Shown in pieces: positions 1 through 6,190 of a DNA stretch of 8,684 nt. Numbering within the stretch: position 1 is the first letter of the stretch; each line of letters starts with the position of its first letter. Under the pieces are notes generated by a model. It was not told where the DNA came from and ran no database searches. It saw nothing but the letters and a program-made list of their open reading frames with translations. The position numbers and the translations under genes were made by a program. The stretch is from an uncultured beta proteobacterium (GTDB taxonomy: Bacteria; Pseudomonadota; Gammaproteobacteria; Burkholderiales; Burkholderiaceae). The stretch spans positions 1-8,684 of the forward strand of contig CAJARE010000156.1 of assembly GCA_903944255.1 (NCBI GenBank), read 5' to 3'.

Positions 1-1135
1 CATGGCTTCATTTATGATCCTTTCGGGATTAATGATTGGTGTATTTTGTGCCTTAGATGCTTTGTTGTTTTATGTCTTCTTCGAGGCCACCTTAATTCCG
101 ATGTACATCATTATTGGCGTATGGGGTGGTCATAACCGTATCTACGCAGCATTTAAATTCTTCTTGTACACCTTGCTTGGCTCATTACTGACTTTAGTTG
201 CCATGCTTTACCTGTATAACGCTACCAACACTTTCGATATCCTGGTTTGGCAAACTGCACGCCTTGATATAGTTGAGCAAATGCTCTTATTTGCTGCATT
301 CTTTATGGCTTTTGCTGTCAAGGTTCCAATGTGGCCATTGCATACCTGGTTGCCTGACGTCCACGTGGAAGCTCCTACGGGAGGCTCTGTTGTATTGGCT
401 GCCATTATGTTGAAACTAGGTGCCTATGGCTTCTTACGTTTCTCATTACCAATTGCCCCGGATGCCAGTCAATATCTTGGACCTTTTATCATCTTCCTAT
501 CTTTAGTTGCTGTGATCTATGTTGGGGCTGTAGCCTTAGTGCAAAAGGATATGAAAAAACTGGTGGCCTATTCATCAGTAGCACACATGGGATTTGTAAC
601 TCTAGGCTTTTTCCTCTTTAGTCCTTTGGGTATTGAGGGCGGTATCGTGCAAATGATTTCTCATGGTTTTATTGCTGGCGCAATGTTTCTTTCTATTGGC
701 GTCTTATATGATCGTATGCATTCCAGGCAAATTGCCGATTATGGTGGTGTAGTACATCGGATGCCTGTATTTACTGCTTTTGCAGTACTCATGGCAATGG
801 CCAATTGCGGCTTGCCTGCAACATCAGGTTTTGTTGGCGAGTTTATGGTGATCTTGGCTGCAGTTGACTACGACTTTGTGATCGGTATTCTAGCTTCTAC
901 AGCTTTAATTCTAGGCGCTGCATACTCTTTATGGATGGTCAAGCGCGTATTCTTCGGCGTGATAGCTAATGATCAGGTAGAGCAGCTTAAGGATCTCAAT
1001 GGCAGAGAATATTTCATGATGGCCGTTCTGACGATTTGTGTCATTGGGATGGGTGTATATCCAAAACCAGTGACTGACATCATTCATCCAGCTGTAATTA
1101 ATCTGCTGCAGCACGTTGCTGTGAGCAAACTTTGA
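1..1135 (+). CDS. nuoM: NADH-quinone oxidoreductase subunit M (NuoM), 5'-truncated
   Basis: This is one of the three antiporter-like proton-pumping membrane subunits of respiratory complex I. The reading frame is open from the window edge (codons in phase from base 2) to a TGA at 1133-1135, giving 377 residues. Family members run to about 490-510, so roughly the first 115-130 residues lie upstream and the ATG at base 2 is an internal methionine. Residues are counted from that ATG. The visible part is almost entirely hydrophobic helices. It keeps the family's key charges: the Glu in FFEATLIPMY (E28), the Lys in AVKVPMWPLHTWLPD (K107) and the Lys in IMLKLGAYG (K138). By family knowledge these correspond to the E. 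coli NuoM residues E144, K234 and K265, needed for proton translocation. The SSVAHMGFV motif (about 191-199) is also typical. nuoN follows after 10 bases, so this is the nuo operon and not a stand-alone Mrp antiporter. Identification is secure. Confidence 0.97.
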   Translation, partial: MASFMILSGLMIGVFCALDALLFYVFFEATLIPMYIIIGVWGGHNRIYAAFKFFLYTLLGSLLTLVAMLYLYNATNTFDILVWQTARLDIVEQMLLFAAFFMAFAVKVPMWPLHTWLPDVHVEAPTGGSVVLAAIMLKLGAYGFLRFSLPIAPDASQYLGPFIIFLSLVAVIYVGAVALVQKDMKKLVAYSSVAHMGFVTLGFFLFSPLGIEGGIVQMISHGFIAGAMFLSIGVLYDRMHSRQIADYGGVVHRMPVFTAFAVLMAMANCGLPATSGFVGEFMVILAAVDYDFVIGILASTALILGAAYSLWMVKRVFFGVIANDQVEQLKDLNGREYFMMAVLTICVIGMGVYPKPVTDIIHPAVINLLQHVAVSKL

Positions 1136-1145
1136 GTAAAAGCTA

Positions 1146-2645
1146 ATGCAAGCATTCGACCTATACGCCATCCTACCGGAACTCGTTTTACTAGTAGTGG
1201 CTTGCCTGCTATTGGTCATTAGCGTATATATTCGCGAAAATCATATAGCTACACCTGGAATAGAGCAAGACGTTTTCCATACGCCGCGCGCTGTTAGTTT
1301 TGTTTATTTCTTCACCATCATTTTGCTCGGATATCTCACCTTTGCATACATCAGTCGTATATCAGATGATTCTCTGGTTGCTATGAATGGTCTTTTCCAG
1401 TCAGATCCACTTTCTAATTTACTGAAAGCGTGCTCATGTGCTGCTGTATTAGTTAGTCTCATTTATTCCAAACAGTATTTAAAAGATCGCTCTTTATTTC
1501 GTCCAGACTTTATTGTTTTAGCTTTGTTAGCTTTACTGGGTCAAATGGTGTTAATTTCGGGTGCTAATCTCTTGACGCTCTATCTTGGTCTAGAGCTGAT
1601 GGCTTTGCCAACATATGCTTTAGTAGCGATGCGTCATAGCAGTGAGAAAAGTGTTGAAGCAGCTATCAAATACTTTATTTTGGGGGCCCTAGCATCCGGA
1701 TTCCTACTCTATGGAATGTCAATGCTTTATGGCGTTACTGGCTCCTTAGATCTGATTGAGATTTTCAAAGTGGTTGCCGATCCACGTGTTAATCATTTAG
1801 TGATGGCTTTCGGTCTAGTTTTCATTGTTGCTGGTTTGGCATTTAAGTTAGGCGTAGTACCGTTTCATATGTGGGTCCCAGATGTGTATCAGGGTGCTCC
1901 TACTGCGGTTACCTTGCTGATTGCTGCAGCACCTAAAATTGCTGCATTTGCCTTGTTATTCCGTTTACTCATTAATACATTACTGCCTTTGATGGGGGAT
2001 TGGCAGCCAATGCTAGTGATATTAGCTTTGTTATCTCTCATTGTTGGCAACGTTACTGCGATAGCGCAGACTAATCTTAAGCGTATGTTGGCCTACTCAG
2101 CCATCGCGCAAATGGGTTTCGTTCTCTTGGGAATGCTATCTGTATTTGATGATCATGCTTTTAGTGCATCAGTGTTTTATGCAATTACCTATGTATTAAC
2201 TACTTTGGGTACATTCGGCTTATTGATGATTCTGTCACGAAAAGGTTATGACTGTGAAACCCTAGATGGACTAAAGGGCCTGAACAAAATACATCCTTGG
2301 TATGCCTTTATCGGCTTGATTATGATGTTCTCGCTGGCCGGTATTCCGCCAACGGTTGGATTTGCAGCAAAACTCGGGGTTTTAGAGGCCTTAGTAGACG
2401 CTGAACATACCTTTTTGGCAGTGATCGCTGTGATTGCCTCTTTAATTGGCGCTTTCTACTACCTGCGTGTAGTCAAGGTCATGTATTTTGATGAGCCGGA
2501 GCATGAAATGACTGTTTCTGGATCTGGTTTTGCGAAAGCCATTTTAGGCTTGAATGGCCTTCTGGTACTAGTGATTGGTATCGTGCCGGCTAGCTTGATG
2601 ACGATTTGCTTAGATGCCATGCGCCGCACTTTGCTTGGGTCCTAG
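1146..2645 (+). CDS. nuoN: NADH-quinone oxidoreductase subunit N (NuoN)
   Basis: This is the third antiporter-like subunit of the complex I membrane arm, in the inner membrane. At 499 residues it has normal full length for the family. It is hydrophobic throughout, consistent with about 14 transmembrane helices. Visible signature residues are E150 in YLGLELMALPTYALVA, K175 in AAIKYFILGALASG, K234 in AFKLGVVPFHMWVPD, K264 in APKIAAFA and K409 in GFAAKLGV. The first four sit at a constant offset from the E. coli residues E133, K158, K217 and K247, and K409 is the likely counterpart of K395. The QTNLKRMLAYSAIAQMGFVLLG block (about 308-329) is also characteristic. The ATG lies 10 bases after the nuoM stop and has only a weak purine-rich leader (GAGTAAAAG), so translation is probably coupled to nuoM. 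It is the last nuo gene here, since a terminator follows 23 bases after the stop. Nothing suggests damage. Confidence 0.98.
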   Translation: MQAFDLYAILPELVLLVVACLLLVISVYIRENHIATPGIEQDVFHTPRAVSFVYFFTIILLGYLTFAYISRISDDSLVAMNGLFQSDPLSNLLKACSCAAVLVSLIYSKQYLKDRSLFRPDFIVLALLALLGQMVLISGANLLTLYLGLELMALPTYALVAMRHSSEKSVEAAIKYFILGALASGFLLYGMSMLYGVTGSLDLIEIFKVVADPRVNHLVMAFGLVFIVAGLAFKLGVVPFHMWVPDVYQGAPTAVTLLIAAAPKIAAFALLFRLLINTLLPLMGDWQPMLVILALLSLIVGNVTAIAQTNLKRMLAYSAIAQMGFVLLGMLSVFDDHAFSASVFYAITYVLTTLGTFGLLMILSRKGYDCETLDGLKGLNKIHPWYAFIGLIMMFSLAGIPPTVGFAAKLGVLEALVDAEHTFLAVIAVIASLIGAFYYLRVVKVMYFDEPEHEMTVSGSGFAKAILGLNGLLVLVIGIVPASLMTICLDAMRRTLLGS

Positions 2646-2668
2646 AGTATTCATCCTGGGGTGATGCT

Positions 2669-2698
2669 ATAGGCTCCACTTGGAGCCTATATTCTTTT
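2669..2698 (+). terminator. Rho-independent terminator of the nuo operon
   Basis: A perfect 9-bp stem (ATAGGCTCC at 2669-2677, GGAGCCTAT at 2682-2690) closes a 4-base loop (ACTT) and is followed by a T-rich tail (ATTCTTTT, 2691-2698). It begins 23 bases after the nuoN stop and precedes the NUDIX gene by about 70 bases, so it should end nuo transcription. The first two tail bases are not T, so termination may be incomplete. Confidence 0.85.
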
Positions 2699-2707
2699 AA
2701 GATGCCA

Positions 2708-2735
2708 TCGAAATGACATTTCTTTTTTGTATGAT
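2708..2735 (+). promoter_or_regulatory. Candidate sigma70 promoter for the NUDIX gene
   Basis: TCGAAA (2708-2713, 4 of 6 to TTGACA) is separated by 16 bases from TATGAT (2730-2735, 5 of 6 to TATAAT). It lies just after the nuo terminator and about 33 bases upstream of the NUDIX start, where a promoter is expected. The -35 match is weak and AT-rich DNA gives such matches by chance. Confidence 0.4.
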
Positions 2736-2768
2736 GAGGTATTCCATTTTTAAAAGGCTACAAACTTC

Positions 2769-3368
2769 ATGACTGAAAAATCATTTGGAGATTTACCTGC
2801 AGGTGATAAACATTTGCGTGAAGAGCGTATATCTGGTGAAGATATTTACGGTGGAATTTTTCTTCATATGAAAAGAGATCAGGTTCGTTTACCTGATGGT
2901 AGGCAAGCTGTGCGTGAGTATCTAACTCATCCAGGAGCGGTTGCAGTATTAGCTATCTTAGATGATGGCAGAGTTTTATTAGAGCGACAGTATCGCTATC
3001 CCATTGCAAAAGCCTGTATCGAAATTCCTGCTGGTAAATTAGAGCTTGGTGAGGATCATTTGCTTTGTGCTCAGCGCGAGCTTGAAGAAGAGACTGGCTA
3101 TACGGCAAAGAAGTGGAGTTATATACGGCGTATCCATCCAGTAATCTCTTACTCTACAGAATTAATTGATCTATATCTGGCTGAAGATTTAGTGCCTGGT
3201 AAAAGTAAGCTAGATGATGAGGAGTTTTTAGATGTATTTGCTGCACCCTTAGAGCAATTAATTGCCTGGGTAGAGGGTGGTGAGATCACGGATGTGAAAA
3301 CTACCATATCAGCCTATTGGCTTGACCGTTATCGCCAAGGACTTGTAAAACCTCAACCCATCAAATAA
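2769..3368 (+). CDS. NUDIX hydrolase, ADP-ribose pyrophosphatase type
   Basis: This is a 199-residue cytoplasmic NUDIX hydrolase, probably cleaving ADP-ribose (or a similar nucleoside diphosphate sugar) to AMP and ribose 5-phosphate. The complete NUDIX box GX5EX7REUXEEXGU spans G89-Y111, with the metal-binding helix residues in RELEEETGY. The preceding IEIPAGKLE and the N-terminal HPGAVAVLAI segment, followed by ERQYRYP, are typical of the ADP-ribose pyrophosphatase (NudF-like) branch, as is the downstream HPVISYSTELIDLYLAEDL segment. The chosen ATG has a modest Shine-Dalgarno (AAAAGG, about 2752-2757) 11 bases upstream. Length is usual for the branch. It is the first gene after the nuo terminator and is followed 65 bases later by the DUF1178 gene, an association common in Burkholderiales. 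Family assignment is firm; the exact substrate is inferred. Confidence 0.9.
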   Translation: MTEKSFGDLPAGDKHLREERISGEDIYGGIFLHMKRDQVRLPDGRQAVREYLTHPGAVAVLAILDDGRVLLERQYRYPIAKACIEIPAGKLELGEDHLLCAQRELEEETGYTAKKWSYIRRIHPVISYSTELIDLYLAEDLVPGKSKLDDEEFLDVFAAPLEQLIAWVEGGEITDVKTTISAYWLDRYRQGLVKPQPIK

Positions 3369-3433
3369 GAACTTTCAAAACCCATTAAAATAGAGGGTAT
3401 TGAATTTGGTACTTTTGCCCCGATATAGGTCTT

Positions 3434-3919
3434 ATGAAAGTTTATAACCTCGCCTGTCCTTTAGATCACCGCTTTGAAGGTTGGTTTGCCTCTGAAGCTG
3501 ATTGTCTTGCCCAGCAAGATCAGGGTATCTTGGCATGCCCAGTTTGTGACAGCACTCAAATTACACGGATGCCCTCTGCGCCACATCTCGCTAAATCATC
3601 TTCCACAGAGCTCTCTGTAGCGCAGCCCAAGAGCGCTCATTTAAGTGGTGAAGTCGTTGCTCTTACTGGTCAGGATCACTCTGCGCTTGAAGCCCAGGTT
3701 CAAGCAGCTTTCTTAAAAGGCATGCGCGATTTAATGGGCCGATCTGAGGATGTTGGTGAGGCCTTTGCAGAAGAGGCCCGAAAAATTCATTACAAAGAAG
3801 CACCTGAACGGAGCATTCGGGGGCAAACTACTTTAGATGAGGCTGAGTCTCTCAGGGATGAGGGCATCGAAGTCTTGGCAGTTCCCATGATCCCTGCATT
3901 TAAAAATACACTCCAGTAA
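3434..3919 (+). CDS. DUF1178 family protein, putative zinc ribbon
   Basis: This is a 161-residue conserved proteobacterial protein of unknown function. The N-terminus is diagnostic: MKVYNLACPLDHRFEGWF, then an acidic linker, then GILACPVCDST. C8, H12, C35 and C38 could form a metal site, with C24 as a further cysteine; the CPVC pair looks like a zinc-ribbon knuckle. Residues from about 50 to 75 are Ser/Ala-rich and probably flexible. The C-terminal half is charged and helical in character (QAAFLKGMRDLM, then DVGEAFAEEARKIHYKEAPE) and ends in the family-typical DEGIEVLAVP. No signal peptide or membrane helix is visible, so it is probably cytoplasmic. The ATG has only a weak leader (TATAGGT, ending about 4 bases upstream), so it may depend on readthrough from the NUDIX gene. 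Length is normal. Family call is strong; biochemical role is unknown. Confidence 0.88.
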   Translation: MKVYNLACPLDHRFEGWFASEADCLAQQDQGILACPVCDSTQITRMPSAPHLAKSSSTELSVAQPKSAHLSGEVVALTGQDHSALEAQVQAAFLKGMRDLMGRSEDVGEAFAEEARKIHYKEAPERSIRGQTTLDEAESLRDEGIEVLAVPMIPAFKNTLQ

Positions 3920-3924
3920 GCATT

Positions 3925-3952
3925 TTAACAAATCCCATATACTTGTTAGGAT
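3925..3952 (+). promoter_or_regulatory. Candidate promoter of the amino acid ABC operon
   Basis: TTAACA (3925-3930, 5 of 6 to TTGACA) lies 16 bases before TAGGAT (3947-3952, 4 of 6 to TATAAT). An alternative -10, TATACT (3938-3943, 5 of 6), lacks a good -35. The site sits in the 71-base gap between the DUF1178 stop and the binding-protein start. No convincing terminator lies upstream in the gap, so some readthrough from the NUDIX/DUF1178 genes is also possible. Confidence 0.45.
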
Positions 3953-3978
3953 GTCCTTTGGGACCCAATTTGATGAAT

Positions 3979-3983
3979 GGGGA
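3979..3983 (+). promoter_or_regulatory. Ribosome binding site fixing the binding-protein start
   Basis: GGGGA lies 7 bases upstream of the ATG at 3991. It supports that start over the longer in-frame TTG at 3943, which would put 16 mostly polar residues ahead of the lipoprotein signal peptide. Confidence 0.75.
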
Positions 3984-3990
3984 TACGCGA

Positions 3991-4740
3991 ATGAAACGCA
4001 TTTTTCTGGCTCTAATAGTCTCTCTTATGGCTTTAGGTATCACTGCATGCTCTAAATCTGATTCAAAAGAAATTAAAGTGGCAGTATCGCCAGCCTCACC
4101 ACCCATGGTATTTGAACAAAACGGCAAGATTGTTGGTGTCGATATGGATATTTTTGATGGTTATTGCAAATCCCGCTCTTGCACTCTTAAAGTGACACCA
4201 TACGATTGGCAGGGAATGCTAGGCGCAGTTTCTAGTGGCCAAGCCGATGTGGCCTTTTCAGGCATATCCATTACAGATAAACGCAAAGAAGTCATGGATT
4301 TTTCACAGCCATATTACGATAATGCTTGGCATTTGGTGAGTATGAAAAATCGTAACATTCAAATCAAGGATTTGAATGAGCTTAAAAAATATAAGATCGG
4401 CTATCCACGCGGTATGGCTTATGACGATCTGATTCGCAATGAGTTAGAGCCAAAAGGTTACTACTCTTTAAGCAAGGTAAAGCTCTATCCTTCTTATACT
4501 GAGGTCATTACTGATCTGCAAAATGGCAATATTGATCTTGCTTTCATTGAAGAACCGGTTCTGGCTAACTTTATTAATAAAATGAAGTTGCCTATTGAAA
4601 GTGATTATGTCTTTAGCGGGTATGACAAGCTTGGTTTTGCTTTTGCCAAAGGATCGAAGTTGCGCGATGATTTCAATGCCTACTTAAAAGAACTTGGCCC
4701 AGATAAAGTCAAGGCTATCCTAGATAAATGGATGAATTAG
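3991..4740 (+). CDS. Amino acid ABC transporter substrate-binding lipoprotein
   Basis: This is a family 3 (PBPe-type) solute-binding protein that captures a polar amino acid or related small solute in the periplasm. It has 249 residues from the ATG at 3991. The N-terminus is a lipoprotein signal: MKR, a hydrophobic stretch, then lipobox ITAC with C20 as the predicted lipidated residue, so it should be membrane-anchored. The folded domain starts at EIKVAVSP (about 27) and contains GVDMDIFDGYC (49-59), close to the family 3 signature. SGISITDKRKEVMDFSQPYY (90-109) carries R98, the usual ligand carboxylate-binding Arg. IDLAFIEEPV (181-190) has Glu187 where many relatives have Asp for the ligand amino group. 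C59 and C64 could form a disulfide. Two permeases and an ATPase follow directly, so it is the operon's receptor. Substrate is unresolved. Confidence 0.92.
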   Translation: MKRIFLALIVSLMALGITACSKSDSKEIKVAVSPASPPMVFEQNGKIVGVDMDIFDGYCKSRSCTLKVTPYDWQGMLGAVSSGQADVAFSGISITDKRKEVMDFSQPYYDNAWHLVSMKNRNIQIKDLNELKKYKIGYPRGMAYDDLIRNELEPKGYYSLSKVKLYPSYTEVITDLQNGNIDLAFIEEPVLANFINKMKLPIESDYVFSGYDKLGFAFAKGSKLRDDFNAYLKELGPDKVKAILDKWMN

Positions 4741-4752
4741 TTTTTAGTTTTA

Positions 4753-4757
4753 TAAGG
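4753..4757 (+). promoter_or_regulatory. Ribosome binding site supporting the GTG start of permease 1
   Basis: TAAGG ends 7 bases before the GTG at 4765. No ATG with a comparable leader lies nearby in frame, and the GTG preserves the complete N-terminal helix of the permease. Confidence 0.7.
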
Positions 4758-4764
4758 CTTCTTT

Positions 4765-5418
4765 GTGAATTTTTATGACATCCTTGCGCAATTAGCGCAA
4801 GGAATTTCTTACACTGTCATTGTTACATTAGTCTGTAGTGCAACAGGCTTGGTCATTGGCCTTACCTTAGCCAGCCTGCGTCGTCTAAAAATTCCTGGTG
4901 TAACCCCACTGATTGATATCTATACCTATATCTTTAGGGGTGTTCCAGTTTTGGTCCTCCTTTTCATGGTGTATTTTGGCTTACCGAGCGTGGGTCTCAA
5001 AGTACCGCCTTTGATGGCGATGGCACTTAGTCTTGGCTTGGTGACCTCTGCTTATCTTGCTGAAGTATTTCGTGGCGCATTCAATTCAGTGAATGCCGAT
5101 GAAATTTTGGCGGGCCAAGCAGTGGGAATGAGTAAATTACAGGTGCTTTGGTATATAGATTTGCCACAGATGCTTCGTTTTTCAGTGCCAGGCATGATTA
5201 ATGAATTTACATCTGTCCTAAAGTATTCTCCATTTGCTTATACCGTGGGTATTCCTGAGATTACTAAGCAGGCAATTGCCTTAACCTCTACAACTTTGCG
5301 TGGTGTTGAGATTTATTTTGTCGTTGGCATACTCTATTTCGCTATTTATCGATTTTTATTATTTGGTATTCAGTTAATTAATCGTCATTATCAAATTCCA
5401 GGACTGGGTAAAGCATGA
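4765..5418 (+). CDS. Amino acid ABC transporter permease 1
   Basis: This is an inner-membrane subunit of a polar amino acid importer of the HisM/GlnP class. It has 217 residues, normal for the family, with about five hydrophobic segments. The N-terminal MNFYDILAQLAQGISYTVIV and the RGVPVLVLLFMVYFGLP block (58-74) are hallmarks of this class. The cytoplasmic EAA loop, which docks on the ATPase, runs from about E113 through G121 to LPQ (133-135), followed by MLRFSVPGMINEF. Translation starts at a GTG 24 bases after the binding-protein stop. A perfect hairpin lies a few codons inside the gene. The next gene, the ATPase, begins 34 bases downstream. It should pair with the second permease (6187-6855), which is clearly homologous in layout but divergent in sequence. 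Confidence 0.93.
   Translation: MNFYDILAQLAQGISYTVIVTLVCSATGLVIGLTLASLRRLKIPGVTPLIDIYTYIFRGVPVLVLLFMVYFGLPSVGLKVPPLMAMALSLGLVTSAYLAEVFRGAFNSVNADEILAGQAVGMSKLQVLWYIDLPQMLRFSVPGMINEFTSVLKYSPFAYTVGIPEITKQAIALTSTTLRGVEIYFVVGILYFAIYRFLLFGIQLINRHYQIPGLGKA
4781..4803 (+). repeat. Perfect inverted repeat inside the start of permease 1
   Basis: The 9-bp arms TCCTTGCGC (4781-4789) and GCGCAAGGA (4795-4803) are perfectly complementary around the loop AATTA. The hairpin lies in codons 6-13, starting 16 bases past the first base of the GTG start. No T run follows, so it is not an intrinsic terminator. Part of the symmetry arises because the protein repeats Leu-Ala-Gln here with the same Ala and Gln codons. 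It could still stabilise the upstream binding-protein mRNA end or slow permease translation. Confidence 0.6.
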
Positions 5419-5440
5419 TGAACTCAAGGATTAGATTCAG

Positions 5441-5445
5441 AGGGG
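5441..5445 (+). promoter_or_regulatory. Ribosome binding site supporting the GTG start of the ATPase
   Basis: AGGGG, within the longer purine tract AGAGGGG, ends 7 bases before the GTG at 5453. The GTG gives the standard N-terminus PLIQVRDLKKVYG of this ATPase family. Confidence 0.75.
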
Positions 5446-5452
5446 CTTCTTC

Positions 5453-6190
5453 GTGCCATTAATTCAGGTTCGTGATCTCAAAAAAGTGTATGGCGAGCAA
5501 GTTGTTCTATCGGACATCAATTTTGATGTAGAGGATGGGGCAGTCCGAGTCTTGATGGGTTCCTCTGGCTCAGGTAAGTCTACGATATTGCATTGTCTTA
5601 ATCGTCTTGAAGATCCCACCTCAGGATCTATTTTGTTTCGCGGCAAAGAAGTTGCTGGTCTTGATGTTGATGTAAGGGCATTACGTAAGCAAATTGGCTT
5701 TGTATTCCAACAATTTGCCTTGTATAGCCACCTAACCGTTTTGGAAAATGTGACATTGGCCTTAAAAGTATTAGAGGGTATGAAAAAACCAGAGGCAAAT
5801 GAGAAGGCCTTAGATACCTTGTCAAAATTTGATATGTCAATTCATCAGCATAAGTATCCAGCCCAACTTTCGGGAGGACAACAGCAACGAGTAGCGATTG
5901 CCCGAGCCTTAGCTATGGATCCAGCGGTGCTGATATTAGATGAGCCTACTTCAGCGCTTGATCCAATCATGTCACGTGATGTCGCCGATTTAATCAATCG
6001 TCTCCATGAGGCGGGTATTACAATGCTCTGTGTGACTCATGATTTGGCGCTTGCTCAAAATATTTCCGATACGGTCATGTTCTTAGACAAGGGCGTCATT
6101 CGGGCGGATGAAAAGATTTCAATCCTGATGAGTGATACATCTGATCCTGATATCCATGCATTTTTTGGTAATAAGGATGCCATGAAATGA
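5453..6190 (+). CDS. Amino acid ABC transporter ATP-binding protein
   Basis: This is the cytoplasmic ATPase of the importer, in the GlnQ/HisP group. Its 245 residues are the usual length and carry no extra regulatory domain. All motifs are intact: Walker A GSSGSGKST (36-44), Q-loop VFQQFALYSHLTVLENV starting at Q86, ABC signature LSGGQQQR (139-146), Walker B LILDEP with D163 and catalytic E164, D-loop SALD (167-170) and the H-loop histidine H196 in VTHD. The N-terminal KKVYGEQVVLSDINFDV contains the A-loop tyrosine, Y13. It starts with GTG behind a good Shine-Dalgarno. Its TGA overlaps the ATG of the second permease by 4 bases (ATGA), so the two are probably translationally coupled. It lies between the two permease genes, which suggests a dedicated ATPase and not a shared one. 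It should be catalytically competent. Confidence 0.96.
   Translation: MPLIQVRDLKKVYGEQVVLSDINFDVEDGAVRVLMGSSGSGKSTILHCLNRLEDPTSGSILFRGKEVAGLDVDVRALRKQIGFVFQQFALYSHLTVLENVTLALKVLEGMKKPEANEKALDTLSKFDMSIHQHKYPAQLSGGQQQRVAIARALAMDPAVLILDEPTSALDPIMSRDVADLINRLHEAGITMLCVTHDLALAQNISDTVMFLDKGVIRADEKISILMSDTSDPDIHAFFGNKDAMK

Noticed and set aside
2..4. ATG at the window edge as the nuoM start
   Set aside because: NuoM is about 490-510 residues and the first visible residues match an internal helix before the FFEATLIPMY motif, so the gene is cut by the window edge.
929..1219. Minus-strand 96-codon frame opposite the nuoM/nuoN junction
   Set aside because: It is antisense to two well-identified conserved genes, with no ribosome binding site or family resemblance.
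3400..3429. TTGAAT and TATAGG as a promoter for the DUF1178 gene
   Set aside because: The spacing is 18 bases, but the start point would fall at or after the ATG, and the -10 match is only moderate; cotranscription with the NUDIX gene is simpler.
3532..3539. GGCATGCC palindrome inside the DUF1178 gene
   Set aside because: It is eight bases long, within the CPVC coding region, explained by codon choice and common by chance.
3953..3964. GTCC / GGAC hairpin in the gap before the ABC operon
   Set aside because: It has only a 4-bp stem with no T run, too weak for a terminator or an assigned regulatory element.
3943..3990. Longer binding-protein start from a TTG at 3943
   Set aside because: It would add 16 mostly polar residues before a clear lipoprotein signal peptide, and the ATG at 3991 has its own well-spaced GGGGA.
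3900..4127. Minus-strand 75-codon frame over the ABC promoter region
   Set aside because: It lies antisense to the binding-protein signal peptide and the DUF1178 end, and the sequence looks like translated noise.
5415..5462. Fifteen-residue reading frame (ATGATGAAC...) from the end of permease 1 to just inside the ATPase start
   Set aside because: It could couple translation, but its leader is weak and poorly spaced, the peptide resembles nothing, and the ATPase GTG has its own strong ribosome binding site.
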